A stretch of 64,000 nucleotides of DNA from CAVTWS01 sp963738445 (GTDB lineage Bacteria; Actinomycetota; Acidimicrobiia; Acidimicrobiales; SHLQ01): contig CAVTWS010000023.1 of NCBI GenBank assembly GCA_963738445.1, positions 455,076 to 519,075 on the forward strand. Direction: 5' to 3'. Position 1 is the stretch's first letter. Each line of letters opens with the position of its first letter. Positions 47,345-56,490 of this stretch are shown in pieces. The position numbers and the translations under genes are program-made. The notes beneath the pieces were generated by a model. It ran no database searches. It had not been told where the DNA came from and was given only the letters and a program-made list of their open reading frames with translations.

Positions 47345-48134
47345 ATGTCGTACGAGGTCCACACATCGGTCTACGAGGGACCGTTCGACCTTCTCCTGCA
47401 CCTGATCCTGCGTGAGGACGTGGACCTCTACGAGGTCAAGCTGGCCGACATAGTCGATGCATATCTGGTCGAGTTGGAGCACGTCGAGCGCTGCAACCTG
47501 GCCATGGCCACCGAGTTCCTGCTCATCGCCGCGACGCTGGTCGAGCTCAAGGCGCGTCGGCTGCTGCCCGACGACGATCGCATCGACCTCGATGAGGAGT
47601 TCTCGCTCTGGGAGGAGCGTGACCTCCTGCTCTCACGGCTCATCGAGTGCAAGACGTTCAAGGACGCTGCCGCCGCGCTCCGGCGCATGGAACAGAACGC
47701 CAGTCGAAGCTTCGGCGCACGTCGCCGGCCTCGACGAGCGGTTCCTGAGCCTGACGCCGGACCTGCTGGCGTCCATCACGCCCGAGCAACTGCGCAAGGC
47801 CTACCTGAAGGCGGTCACCCCCCGGCCGGTATTGCGGATCGATCTCATCCACGTGGCCCCGATCCGGATCAGCGTGGCCGATGCCGTCCAGGAGCTGCTC
47901 GAGGACCTGCCCCAGATGGGACGGGTCAGCTTCCGCCGACTGACCGAAGGCCTCACCGACCGCCTCGAGGTGGTGGTGCGCTTCCTCGCCATCCTGGAGT
48001 TGTTCAAGCAGGGCCTCGTCGATCTGGCGCAGACCGAGCGGTTCGGCGACATCGACGTGCGATGGATCGGTGGTCACGACCGCAACGACATCGACGACTT
48101 CGGCCTCGACGACATCGACGACTACGAAGGGTGA
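47345..48134 (+). CDS. scpA: segregation and condensation protein A, one frameshift
   Basis: 263 codons after one +1 shift near 47714 (TTCGGCGCAC; one G extra gives SFAHVAGLDERF). The opening YEVHTSVYEGPFDLLLHLILREDVDLYEV and LVELKARRLLPDD are the kleisin N-domain that binds SMC, and RLEVVVRFLAILELFKQGLVDLAQ is the C-terminal winged helix. It works with ScpB and SMC in chromosome condensation. The stop overlaps scpB (GTGA). Confidence 0.93.
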
Positions 48135-48862
48135 TCCACGTGTCCGGTCACGAGACTCGGCGGGCCATCGAGGCCATTGTCATGGTGGCCGAGGAGCCCG
48201 TCCCGCCTCAGCTGCTCGCGCAACTGGTCGAGGTGAGCGTGGCCGACGTCCAATCGGCCTGCGAAGAGCTGGCCGCCGGCTACGAGGCCGAGGGTCGGGG
48301 CTTCGAGCTCGTTCGCGTGGGCGGCGGGTACCGGTACCAGAGCCATCCCGACGCGGCCGCCTACGTGGAGCGCTTCGTCCTCGAAGGCCAGAGCGCACGG
48401 CTGTCCGGCGCGGCGCTCGAGACGCTGGCCATCGTGGCCTACAAGCAGCCCATCAGCCGGGCCCAGGTGGCGGCGATCCGGGGCGTGAACGTCGACGCGG
48501 TCGTGCGGACGCTTCAGCAGCGCGGGTACATCGACGAAGTCGCCAGGGACACCGGTCCCGGCAACGCGACGCTGTTCGGCACCACCCGCGTGTTCCTCGA
48601 ACGCCTGGGCCTCGACCGGGTCCAGGATCTGCCCCCGCTCGGAGATTTCGTGCCGGGAGCGGACATCCTCGAGGCACTCGAGCACGGCCTTCGGGTCAGT
48701 GATTCCTCGGAGCGCCGCCCCAGCGTCGAGGCGGCCTTGGCCGCCTCGCAAGATGATGGGGAGGCGCCAGTGCTGGCCGAGCCGCTGGCCGCGTTGCAGG
48801 ATGATGGGGAGGCGCCAGTGCTGGATCAGGCGCCGGCGGAGACATCGGACCCCACCGAATGA
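48131..48862 (+). CDS. scpB: segregation and condensation protein B
   Basis: 243 residues. Two winged-helix domains: ETRRAIEAIVMVAEEPVPP and LSGAALETLAIVAYKQPISRAQV (with IRGVNVDAVVRTLQQRGYI), the conserved ScpB core. The C-terminal 45 residues are low-complexity and contain a 48-bp duplication (QDDGEAPVL twice). GTG 48131 overlaps the scpA stop. It ends four nt into the rluB start. Confidence 0.93.
   Translation: MIHVSGHETRRAIEAIVMVAEEPVPPQLLAQLVEVSVADVQSACEELAAGYEAEGRGFELVRVGGGYRYQSHPDAAAYVERFVLEGQSARLSGAALETLAIVAYKQPISRAQVAAIRGVNVDAVVRTLQQRGYIDEVARDTGPGNATLFGTTRVFLERLGLDRVQDLPPLGDFVPGADILEALEHGLRVSDSSERRPSVEAALAASQDDGEAPVLAEPLAALQDDGEAPVLDQAPAETSDPTE
48748..48824 (+). repeat. 29-bp direct repeat (period 48) near the scpB end
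   Basis: Two 29-bp copies with one mismatch at 48748-48776 and 48796-48824. The period is in frame and repeats QDDGEAPVL in the disordered tail. Confidence 0.9.
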
Positions 48863-49617
48863 GCGCCGCTGACGAAGGGGACCGCCTCCAGAAGGTGCTG
48901 TCCCAGGTGGGTTTCGGCAGCCGTCGCGTCTGCGACGACCTGATCGCCGACGAGCGGGTGACGGTCAACGGTGAGGTGGCCGAGTTGGGCCGACGCGTGC
49001 GCGCCGGCGTCGATCGGGTCGAGGTCGACGGCATCGCCATCGGAACCCGTCCCGGGCTCGTGTACTTCCTGTTGAACAAACCGGCGGGGGTCGTCTCCAC
49101 GGCGAGCGACCCGCAAGGTCGACCGACCGTGGTCGCGATCGTCCCCGACGAACCGCGGGTCTTCCCGGTCGGGCGCCTCGACACGGACACGGAGGGCCTG
49201 ATGATCCTGACCAATGACGGCGAGCTCACCCACCGGTTGACGCACCCGTCGTTCGGGGTCGACAAGGAGTACCTGGCCCACATCGAGGGTTCGCCGAGCC
49301 GTTCTGCGCTGCGCTCGTTGCGGGAAGGCGTCGACCTCGACGACGGCCGGACGGCGCCGGCGAAGGTCGCCGTCGTGTCGCCCGGGGTGCTGCGGTTGGT
49401 GATCCACGAGGGCCGTAACCGTCAGGTCCGCCGGATGTGCGAGGCGGTCGGCCATCCCGTGATACGGCTCGTGCGCACCCGTATCGGACCCCTCATCGAT
49501 CGCACGCTCGGGCCCGGTGAGTGGCGGATCCTGACCAACGGCGAGGTTCGGCAGTTGGAACGGGCCACGTTCGGCGTCGACGAGTCCGGGTCCCGCCCGG
49601 TCAGCCGCGGCCGGTAG
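48859..49617 (+). CDS. rluB: 23S rRNA pseudouridine synthase RluB-type
   Basis: 252 residues. An S4 domain (DRLQKVLSQVGFGSRRVCDDL) precedes the RsuA/RluB catalytic domain: VYFLLNKPAGVVSTASD, FPVGRLDTDTEGLMILTNDG with the catalytic aspartate, and EGRNRQVRRMCEAVGHPV. It modifies 23S rRNA. ATG 48859 overlaps the scpB stop. Its TAG stop forms the first three bases of the aroH -10 box. Confidence 0.95.
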   Translation: MSAADEGDRLQKVLSQVGFGSRRVCDDLIADERVTVNGEVAELGRRVRAGVDRVEVDGIAIGTRPGLVYFLLNKPAGVVSTASDPQGRPTVVAIVPDEPRVFPVGRLDTDTEGLMILTNDGELTHRLTHPSFGVDKEYLAHIEGSPSRSALRSLREGVDLDDGRTAPAKVAVVSPGVLRLVIHEGRNRQVRRMCEAVGHPVIRLVRTRIGPLIDRTLGPGEWRILTNGEVRQLERATFGVDESGSRPVSRGR

Positions 49618-49620
49618 GCT
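49615..49620 (+). promoter_or_regulatory. -10 box TAGGCT of aroH (leaderless)
   Basis: TAGGCT, 8 nt, then GTG 49629. The box overlaps the rluB stop codon. Confidence 0.6.
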
Positions 49621-49628
49621 CGTCGCCC

Positions 49629-49997
49629 GTGCCGAAGTCCCTCCAAGCCCTGCGCGGTGCCACCACGATCGACCGGGACGAACGCCAACAGGTCGTCGAT
49701 CGGGTCAGCGAGTTGTTGGCGGCCCTGGTGGAGCGCAACGACATCGTCGACGACGACTGGGTCTCGATCCTGTTCACGGTGACCGACGACATCCGCTCCG
49801 CCTTTCCCGCCGAGGCGGCCCGGGCGTACGGCTTGTCCGACGTGCCGCTGATGTGTGCGCAGGAGATCCCCGTGACGGGCTCGACGCCGCTGTGCATCCG
49901 CCTCATGGCGCATGTGCAGACCGAACGCCCCCGTCGCGAGCTCCGCCACGTGTACCTGCACGGTGCGTCGGCGTTGCCGGCGACACTGCCGCAATGA
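49629..49997 (+). CDS. aroH: monofunctional chorismate mutase, AroH type
   Basis: 122 residues. It matches the trimeric Bacillus-type mutase: LRGATTIDRDE (substrate Arg), PLMCAQEIPV (Cys and Glu), LCIRLMAHVQT (active-site Arg) and LRHVYLHGA (Tyr region). It converts chorismate to prephenate. GTG 49629 is set by the leaderless box. The next gene consumes its product. The stop TGA lies in a 27-bp tandem repeat. Confidence 0.94.
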   Translation: MPKSLQALRGATTIDRDERQQVVDRVSELLAALVERNDIVDDDWVSILFTVTDDIRSAFPAEAARAYGLSDVPLMCAQEIPVTGSTPLCIRLMAHVQTERPRRELRHVYLHGASALPATLPQ

Positions 49998-50044
49998 GCG
50001 GCACCGGTGACGCGGCCGCAATGAGCGGCACCGGTGACGCGGCC
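49991..50044 (+). repeat. 27-bp tandem repeat across the aroH stop codon
   Basis: Two identical copies (49991-50017 and 50018-50044) of GCAATGAGCGGCACCGGTGA plus CGCGGCC. The first copy contains the aroH TGA. CACCGGTG is an internal palindrome in each copy. It fills the gap to tyrA. Confidence 0.95.
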
Positions 50045-50049
50045 GCGTA

Positions 50050-51106
50050 GTGAGGGCCAACGTGATCGGGCTCGGCCTGATAGGCGGGTCGGTGGCCCTC
50101 GCGCTCCGGGAGCAGGGGTGGCACGTCACGGGCAGCGATCGGTCCGCTGCGGTCGAGGCGGAAGCGCTCGATCGGGGCGTGGTCGATGCCGTCGGGCCGG
50201 TCGACCCGGCCGCAACGTTGACCGTCGTGGCGACTCCGGTGAGCGCGGTGGCTGACGCGGTAGGAGCGGCGCTCGGCGCCACTTCGGGATGGGTGACCGA
50301 TGTCGGCAGCGTCAAGGCGCTCGATCGTCGCCCAGGTCGACGATCCGCGGTACGTCCCGGGCCACCCCATGGCCGGGTCCGAGCAGGAGGGGTTGGCCGG
50401 TGCCAACGCCACCATGTTCTCGGGTGCGGTGTGGGTCCTGACCCCGACCGCCACGACGAGCGACGACGCCTATGTCGCCGTGCGCAACCTCGTCTCGGAC
50501 CTGGGGGCCGACACCGTCACACTGACGCCGGAACAACACGATCGCATGGTCGCGATGGTGTCGCATGTGCCGCACCTGACCGCGGTCACCCTCATGCGGC
50601 TGGCCGATGCCCGGTCGAGTGAGCACGCCGCCCTGCTCCGGCTCGCCGCCGGCGGGTTTCGTGACATGACCCGCATCGCGGCCGGTCACCCCGGGATCTG
50701 GCCCGACATCTGTGCCGCCAACCGGCCCGCCGTGGTGGAGATCCTCGACGACCTGATCGTGGCGCTCACCGGTGTCCGCCAGCAGGTCGCCGACGGCGAT
50801 CGCGCCGCCCTCCTCGCCGCGTTGACCGAGGCCCGGGCGGCCCGGATGAACCTGCCTGCCGGCGCGCCCCGGCCCGAGGTGCTCGCCGAGATCCGCATAC
50901 CGGTCCTCGACCGCAAGGGCGAGCTGGCCGCCATCTCGTCCCTGGCCGATGAGCTGGGCATCAACATCTACGACGTGGAGATCGCCCACTCCGCCGAAGG
51001 CGCCCGTGGCGTCATCACCGTCGTCGTCGACCGCGACCTCACGGATCTGATGCGGGGCGGGCTCATGGCCCGCGGGTACCGCCCGTCCGTGCAGCCGCTC
51101 GAGTAG
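50050..51106 (+). CDS. tyrA: prephenate dehydrogenase, one frameshift
   Basis: 352 codons after one +1 shift near 50317 (AAGGCGCTCG; one base extra). The N-terminal NAD domain has VIGLGLIGGSVALALREQGW. After the break come YVPGHPMAGSEQEGLAGA (catalytic His region), TPEQHDRMVAMVSHVPH, and a C-terminal ACT domain (IRIPVLDRKGELAAISSLAD), which usually binds tyrosine for feedback control. It starts at GTG 50050, right after the aroH repeat, and ends two nt before aroA-cmk. Confidence 0.93.
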
Positions 51107-51108
51107 CG

Positions 51109-53181
51109 ATGGGTACGTCTCCGCCGCGGGCGGTGTCGCCGTTGATCGCGCCGCCTGACGCGTGGGTCACCGTGCCGGGCTCGAAGAGCATCACGAACCG
51201 GGCGCTCGTGGTCGCGGCGTTGGCCTCGGGCCGCTCGGACCTCCGCAACATCCTTCTGGCCGACGACACCGAGGTCATGATCGGCGCGCTCGGAAGGTTG
51301 GGCGCCGGCATCGAGGTCGACCGCGCCGAGAATGCGGTCATCGTGACCGGTACCGACGGCCGGATCGGCGGTCAGGCGGGCGGCCCGGTCGTCGACCTGT
51401 GGGCGGCGCAGTCGGGCACGACGGCGCGTTTCCTGCTCGGTCTGCTGCCCCTCGGCGCCGGCCGCTACCGCCTCGACGGCCACGAGCAGCTGCGCCGACG
51501 GCCGGTCGGTCCGCTGGTCGACGCCCTGGAGGCGCTCGACGTGCGGGTGACGGTCGACCCCGACTCCGGTGGACTCCCGCTGATCGCCGAGGTCCCGGCG
51601 GATCGGCCGGGGACGGCCGGACCCGGCCGGGGAACGGGCCTCTCGAGCGTCGCGCTGCCGGGTCACGTGTCGAGCCAGTTCGTCTCGGGGCTGCTGCTCG
51701 GCGCACCCTGCCGCCTCGGCGGTCTGGTGATCGAACTGACGAGCGCGCCTGTCTCGGTGCCCTACCTGGACATGACCGTCGCCGTGATGCGTTCGTTCGG
51801 GGCCGATGTCGATGTCGCCCTCGACGACCGAGGCCGACCCCGGTCCTACCACGTGGAGCCGGGCGGGTACCAGGGTCGAGGCTTCGACGTGGAACCCGAT
51901 GCATCGGCGGCCTCGTACTTCTTCGCCGCCGCGGCGATCACGGGGGGCCGGGTGGGGGTGCGCGGCCTGCACCGCTCGTCGATCCAGGGTGATGTCGGCT
52001 TCGTCGATGCGCTCACCGAGATGGGTGCCGAGGTCGACGACACGGCTGAGGGATTGAGCGTCCGTGGGCCACAGGCGCTCCGGGGGGCCGACCTCGATCT
52101 GGGTGCGTTGTCCGACACCGTGCCCACGGCGGCCGCGGTGGCGCCGTTCGCGTCGTCTCCCACCCGGGTCACCGGGGTCGATTTCATTCGAACGACGAAG
52201 GAATCGGACCGGGTCGCCGTGGTGGTGGCCGAGCTGAACCGCATGGGGATCGCCGCCACCATCGAAGCCGACGGTTTCGTGGTCCAGCCCGGCGCGCCTT
52301 CCCCGGCCCTGATCCAGACGTACGACGACCACCGCATCGCCATGGCGTTCGCACTCGTCGGTTTGCGTGCCCCGGGGATCGTCATCGACGACCCGGAGTG
52401 CGTGGCCAAGACCTTCCCCGGTTACTTCGAGACCCTCGATCAGCTGCGCCCGCCCGCGGTCGACCCCGAGCCGCGGGCGGCGGAGGGCGGGCCGGCCAAC
52501 CAAGGGGGCGACCCGCCGGGCGGAGCGGAAAGTCTGCGGGTCATCGCCCTCGACGGGCCGGCGGGCTCGGGAAAGTCGACGGTGGCCAAGGCGGTGGCCG
52601 ACCGATTGGGTCTCGAGTACCTCGACACCGGGGCGATGTACCGGGCGGTCGCCTTCGCCGCACTCCGGGCGGACGTACCGGTCGACGCCGCCGACCAGGT
52701 GGCCGCCATCGCCCGACGCATCGACCTGTCCGTGACGCGGGTGGCCGTGACCGTCGACGGTGTCGATGCCACGAGTGCCATCCGCGGCCCTGAGGTCACC
52801 TCGGCGGTCAGCGCCGTGGCCGCCAACCCCGAGGTGCGGGCCGAGATGCGGCGACGCCAGCGGGTCTGGGCGATCGAGCGCGGCGGTGGCGTGCTCGAAG
52901 GGCGAGACATCGGGACCGTGGTGTTCCCCGACGCGGCGTTGAAGGTGTATCTGACCGCGCGTCCCGAGATTCGGGCGGCGCGCCGGGCCGCGGAAGTGTC
53001 CGGCGACGTGGGTGTGGTCGCCGCCGACCTGGCCCGCCGCGACCGTCTCGACTCGACCCGGGCCGACAGTCCCCTCCCGAGCGAGGAGGACGTTCCCGAT
53101 GGGGTCGTCCTCGTCGACACGTCGGACCTCGGCATCGACCAGGTGGTCGATCAGGTGGTGGACTTGCTCCATGGACGCTGA
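51109..53181 (+). CDS. aroA-cmk: fused EPSP synthase - cytidylate kinase
   Basis: 690 residues in one intact frame. Residues 1-445 are EPSP synthase: TVPGSKSITNRALVVAALA, AAQSGTTARFLLGLLPL, LRRRPVGPLVDALEAL, VDFIRTTKESDR and QTYDDHRIAMAFALVGL. A Gly/Pro-rich linker follows at about 446-475. Residues 476-690 are cytidylate kinase: VIALDGPAGSGKSTVAKA, YLDTGAMYRAVAFA, LEGRDIGTVVFPDA and RRDRLDSTRADSPL. The first makes EPSP in the shikimate pathway, the second phosphorylates CMP/dCMP. They are adjacent genes in many genomes, and the fusion brings two unrelated pathways into one chain. No internal start signal was seen at the junction. Confidence 0.95.
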   Translation: MGTSPPRAVSPLIAPPDAWVTVPGSKSITNRALVVAALASGRSDLRNILLADDTEVMIGALGRLGAGIEVDRAENAVIVTGTDGRIGGQAGGPVVDLWAAQSGTTARFLLGLLPLGAGRYRLDGHEQLRRRPVGPLVDALEALDVRVTVDPDSGGLPLIAEVPADRPGTAGPGRGTGLSSVALPGHVSSQFVSGLLLGAPCRLGGLVIELTSAPVSVPYLDMTVAVMRSFGADVDVALDDRGRPRSYHVEPGGYQGRGFDVEPDASAASYFFAAAAITGGRVGVRGLHRSSIQGDVGFVDALTEMGAEVDDTAEGLSVRGPQALRGADLDLGALSDTVPTAAAVAPFASSPTRVTGVDFIRTTKESDRVAVVVAELNRMGIAATIEADGFVVQPGAPSPALIQTYDDHRIAMAFALVGLRAPGIVIDDPECVAKTFPGYFETLDQLRPPAVDPEPRAAEGGPANQGGDPPGGAESLRVIALDGPAGSGKSTVAKAVADRLGLEYLDTGAMYRAVAFAALRADVPVDAADQVAAIARRIDLSVTRVAVTVDGVDATSAIRGPEVTSAVSAVAANPEVRAEMRRRQRVWAIERGGGVLEGRDIGTVVFPDAALKVYLTARPEIRAARRAAEVSGDVGVVAADLARRDRLDSTRADSPLPSEEDVPDGVVLVDTSDLGIDQVVDQVVDLLHGR

Positions 53182-53908
53182 AGCAGGGACCGAACGGGGC
53201 GGCGCCGAGCTGGAGCCGCGCACCGAGACCGCCGAGCCGGTGTTGCACGAGCTGAGCCGGGCCCAGCGGGTGACCTACCAGTTCGTACGGGTGGTGTTCG
53301 GAACGTTCTCCCGGCTCTGGTTCCGGGCCCACGTGATCGGCCGCGAGAACATCCCGGCCTCGGGCGCCTTCATCCTCTCGCCGGTGCACCGCTCGAACCT
53401 CGACACGCCGATCGTGTCGATGGTGACGCGCCGAACGATGCGATTCATGGGCAAGGAGTCGTTGTGGCACAAGGGCGGTCCGGGGCCGTGGTTCCTGACG
53501 ATGATGGGCGGGTTCCCGGTGGAGCGGGGCACCGCTGACCGGTCGGCGCTCCGGGCCGCCGAACGCATGCTCCGCGACGGTCACCCGCTCGTCATGTTTC
53601 CCGAGGGAACCCGCCAGTTCGGGCCCATCGTCGAACCCGAGCTCATGCACGACGGCCCCTCGTTCGTGGCCGGTCGGGCGCAGGTCCCGGTGATTCCGGT
53701 GGGCCTCGGCGGGACGGCGCGAGCGATGCCCAAGGGATCGAAGATGGTGTTCCCCCGCAAGGTGGTGATCGTGGTCGGCGCGCCGGTACCGCCGCCCGCC
53801 CAGGTCAACGGGCGGGTGCCCCGCCGGGCTGTCCGCGAGCACACCGAGGAGCTGCGCCGGCAGATCCAGGATCTCTACGACCAGGCGCGGGTCGCTGCGG
53901 GCGACTGA
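53171..53908 (+). CDS. plsC: 1-acylglycerol-3-phosphate acyltransferase (PlsC)
   Basis: 245 residues. LSPVHRSNLDTPIVS is the H-x4-D acyltransferase motif; GGFPVERGTADRSAL and VMFPEGTRQFGPI are motifs II and III. It acylates lysophosphatidate at the membrane. The start is ATG 53171, inside the cmk end; longer readings are out-of-frame with cmk and lack sense. Its stop codon lies inside a bidirectional terminator stem shared with ispH. Confidence 0.93.
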   Translation: MDAEAGTERGGAELEPRTETAEPVLHELSRAQRVTYQFVRVVFGTFSRLWFRAHVIGRENIPASGAFILSPVHRSNLDTPIVSMVTRRTMRFMGKESLWHKGGPGPWFLTMMGGFPVERGTADRSALRAAERMLRDGHPLVMFPEGTRQFGPIVEPELMHDGPSFVAGRAQVPVIPVGLGGTARAMPKGSKMVFPRKVVIVVGAPVPPPAQVNGRVPRRAVREHTEELRRQIQDLYDQARVAAGD

Positions 53909-53950
53909 GCGGAGCTCTGTAGGTCGAAACTGAGCCGAGCTCGCTCAGTC
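53903..53950. terminator. bidirectional terminator holding both stop codons (plsC / ispH)
   Basis: GACTGAGC-G-GAGCTC (53903-53917) pairs with GAGCTC-GCTCAGTC (53937-53950): 14 bp with one bulged G, 19-nt loop. The plsC TGA is in the left arm and the ispH TGA in the right arm. Confidence 0.75.
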
Positions 53951-54976
53951 GAGGCGGGCGAGGACCTGGCTCGCGTCGAGACCGCGGTCGTTGATCGGCA
54001 CCCGCTCGGCCACCGGGCCGCCGAGCCCGAACGTGGCGGCGATGTCGATGACCCACAGGAGGTCGCGTAGGTTGCGGGGCGGTGGGAAGTATTCGTCCTC
54101 CTCGGTGACCCGCACCTCCTCGACCCCGTGCCGGGGGGCCAGGCGGTCGATCACCGCCATGACGAGGTCCTCGGGCGCCGAGGCGCCCGCCGTCACCCCA
54201 ACGGTGCCCTGGAGATCGTCGGGCAGCTCGGCGGCGGTGTTGACCCGGTAGACGCGTGGACAGCCGGCCTCGCGGGCGATCTTGGCCAGGGCGCTGGTGT
54301 TCGAGGAGTTCGCCGACCCGATGACGACGACGGCGTCGCAGCGAGGCGCCAGTTCGGTGAGCGCCAGCTGCCGGTTGGTGGTGGCGAAACACAGGTCGCT
54401 GCGGCCTGGCATCCACATGTCGGCGAAGCGCTGTTTGGTGGCATCGAGCACGCCGGCCCAGTCGCGGTGGCTGAGCGTGGTCTGGGCCAACAGCGCCACC
54501 GGTTGATCGAAGTCGGGGAGCGCGGCGACATCCGCCGCCGTCTCGACCCGGGAGATCGACTCCGGCGCCACGGCCACCGTCCCGACCGCCTCTTCGTGGC
54601 CCTCGTGGCCGACGTAGATGACCCGGAAGCCCTTGCGGGCCCGGACCTTGACCTCGTGGTGGACCTTCGTGACGAGCGGGCACACGGCATCGACCACGTA
54701 CCGGCCGTCGCCGTGGGCGGCTCGCACCACCTCCGGGGCCGAACCGTGGGCCGACAGCATCACCGGCGCACCCGGCGGTACGTCGGCGATGTCGTCGACG
54801 AAGATGACGCCGAGGTCCTCGAAGCGCTTCACCACCAGCTGGTTGTGCACGATCTCGTGGTAGCAGTACACGGGCGGCTCGAACGCCCGGACCATCCAGG
54901 CCAGGGCCTTGATCGCCATCTCCACGCCGGCGCAGAAGCCTCGTGGCGAGGCCAGCAGCACCCGATCGACGTCCAT
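53945..54976 (-). CDS. ispH: 4-hydroxy-3-methylbut-2-enyl diphosphate reductase
   Basis: 343 residues. The three Fe-S cysteines are in SPRGFCAGVEMAI, VDAVCPLVTKVHHEV and SDLCFATTNRQLAL; EIVHNQLVVKRFEDLG and GSANSSNTSALAKIA are other family blocks. It is the last enzyme of the MEP isoprenoid pathway. ATG 54976 has a leaderless -10 box 6 nt upstream. It faces plsC. Confidence 0.95.
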   Translation of the reverse strand: MDVDRVLLASPRGFCAGVEMAIKALAWMVRAFEPPVYCYHEIVHNQLVVKRFEDLGVIFVDDIADVPPGAPVMLSAHGSAPEVVRAAHGDGRYVVDAVCPLVTKVHHEVKVRARKGFRVIYVGHEGHEEAVGTVAVAPESISRVETAADVAALPDFDQPVALLAQTTLSHRDWAGVLDATKQRFADMWMPGRSDLCFATTNRQLALTELAPRCDAVVVIGSANSSNTSALAKIAREAGCPRVYRVNTAAELPDDLQGTVGVTAGASAPEDLVMAVIDRLAPRHGVEEVRVTEEDEYFPPPRNLRDLLWVIDIAATFGLGGPVAERVPINDRGLDASQVLARLD

Positions 54977-54982
54977 TCCCGC

Positions 54983-54988
54983 AGGCTA
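54983..54988 (-). promoter_or_regulatory. -10 box TAGCCT of ispH (leaderless)
   Basis: TAGCCT on the minus strand, 6 nt, then ATG 54976. Confidence 0.6.
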
Positions 54989-55053
54989 CCGGTGGCCGGG
55001 AGGGCCGGAGGCCCTCCCCCGGACGTCAGCACGCCGGGGGAAGATCGCGGGCC

Positions 55054-55059
55054 TAGCCT
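55054..55059 (+). promoter_or_regulatory. -10 box TAGCCT of the DUF512 gene (leaderless)
   Basis: TAGCCT, 6 nt, then GTG 55066. The same hexamer drives divergent ispH about 70 bp away. Confidence 0.6.
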
Positions 55060-55065
55060 TGGCTT

Positions 55066-56490
55066 GTGTCGCTGCCGCTCGTCATCTCGGTCATGGCTGG
55101 TTCGCCGGCCGAGCAGGCCGGCGTGGAGGCGGGTGACCAGATCGTCACCATCGATGGTCAGGTCCCGCGTGACGTCATCGCCTACCAGAACCTCGTCGAC
55201 GACGCCGACGTCATGCTCGAGATTCGCCGCGGCAACCGAACCCTGGAGATCGAGGTCCCCAAACGGGCGGGTGAGCCCTTGGGAGCGCAGGTCGACGCGG
55301 CGATCTTCGACGCCGTGCGCACGTGCGACAACCACTGCGAGTTCTGCTTCATCTACCAGTTGCCCAAGGGCCTCCGGAAGAGCCTGTACCTCAAGGACGA
55401 CGACTACCGGCTGTCGTTCCTCTACGGGAACTACACGACGCTGACCCGGTTCACCGAGATCGACCTCGAACGGGTCGTCACCGAACGGCTGTCACCGCTC
55501 AACGTGAGCATCCACGCCACCGATCCCACCGTGCGGTCGGACATGCTGCGCAACCGGCGGGGCGCGATGAGCCTGCGGTGGCTCCGGGCGTTGCTCGACC
55601 ACGGCATCGAGGTGCACGGGCAGGTGGTCGTATGCCCCGGATTGAACGACGGCGACGTGCTCGACACCACGTTGGCCGATGTCGCCGACCGGTATCCGGA
55701 TCTCGCCTCGTTGTGTGTGGTGCCGTTGGGCGTGAGCCGGTACAACACCGAGCCCCGCATGCGTGCCCACACCGTCGCCGAGGCTCAGGCCGTGCTCGAC
55801 ACCGTTCACACCTGGCGCGCCGTGTTCGAGGAGACGATCGGCCAACCACTCGTCCACGCCGCTGACGAGTACTACCTGCTGGCCGGGCGCCCGTTTCCGA
55901 GCGCCGAGTCCTACCGCGGGTTCCCGATGCACGAGGACGGGGTGGGCATGGCCCGGGCGTTCGAGCTCGAGCTCCTCGGCGACGTGAGTGCCCCACTGTC
56001 CGCCCAGCCGGGCTTCTTCGCCTGGGCCGATGCCTCACCCGGGACCGACTACCGCCCGGCCGACCGGGCTGGGGACGGGGGGGTGGCGATCGCCCTTCGC
56101 CCTCGCCGGGGCCACGAACGCCGTCCTGCGGACACCGTCGACACGGGCCCGATACCCGTGGGGATCCTGACCGGCCCGTTGGGCGCGCTCGTGCTCCAAC
56201 CCCTCGTCGCCCGGCTCGGTCTCGATCACGTGAGGGTCATCGAGGTGTCCAACGAGTTCTTCGGTGGCAACGTCGGCGTCACCGGCCTGATGGTCGGGGA
56301 GGATCTGAGCCGTATCCTGGCCACCGAGCCCGAAGGCCATCGCTACCTCCTCCCGGACGTGTGCCTGAACCAAGGCCGTTTCCTGGACGGCACCGTGCCG
56401 TCCGACCTGCCCCGCCCCGTCGAGGTGCTGCCCGCCGATGGCGTGGCGTTGCGCCGGGCGCTGGGCCTCGATCGATCGGTTGCCGCATGA
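55066..56490 (+). CDS. DUF512 radical-SAM-like protein with N-terminal PDZ
   Basis: 474 residues. A PDZ domain (MAGSPAEQAGVEAGDQIVTIDG) at residues about 8-70 precedes a radical SAM-type cluster motif C-x3-C-x2-C (VRTCDNHCEFCFIYQLPKGL) near 85-95, then NVSIHATDPTVR and VCPGLNDGDVLDTTL; the DUF512 C-terminus has FFGGNVGVTGLMVGEDL. The substrate is unknown. It neighbours der, as in many Gram-positive bacteria. The stop overlaps the der start (ATGA). Confidence 0.93.
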   Translation: MSLPLVISVMAGSPAEQAGVEAGDQIVTIDGQVPRDVIAYQNLVDDADVMLEIRRGNRTLEIEVPKRAGEPLGAQVDAAIFDAVRTCDNHCEFCFIYQLPKGLRKSLYLKDDDYRLSFLYGNYTTLTRFTEIDLERVVTERLSPLNVSIHATDPTVRSDMLRNRRGAMSLRWLRALLDHGIEVHGQVVVCPGLNDGDVLDTTLADVADRYPDLASLCVVPLGVSRYNTEPRMRAHTVAEAQAVLDTVHTWRAVFEETIGQPLVHAADEYYLLAGRPFPSAESYRGFPMHEDGVGMARAFELELLGDVSAPLSAQPGFFAWADASPGTDYRPADRAGDGGVAIALRPRRGHERRPADTVDTGPIPVGILTGPLGALVLQPLVARLGLDHVRVIEVSNEFFGGNVGVTGLMVGEDLSRILATEPEGHRYLLPDVCLNQGRFLDGTVPSDLPRPVEVLPADGVALRRALGLDRSVAA

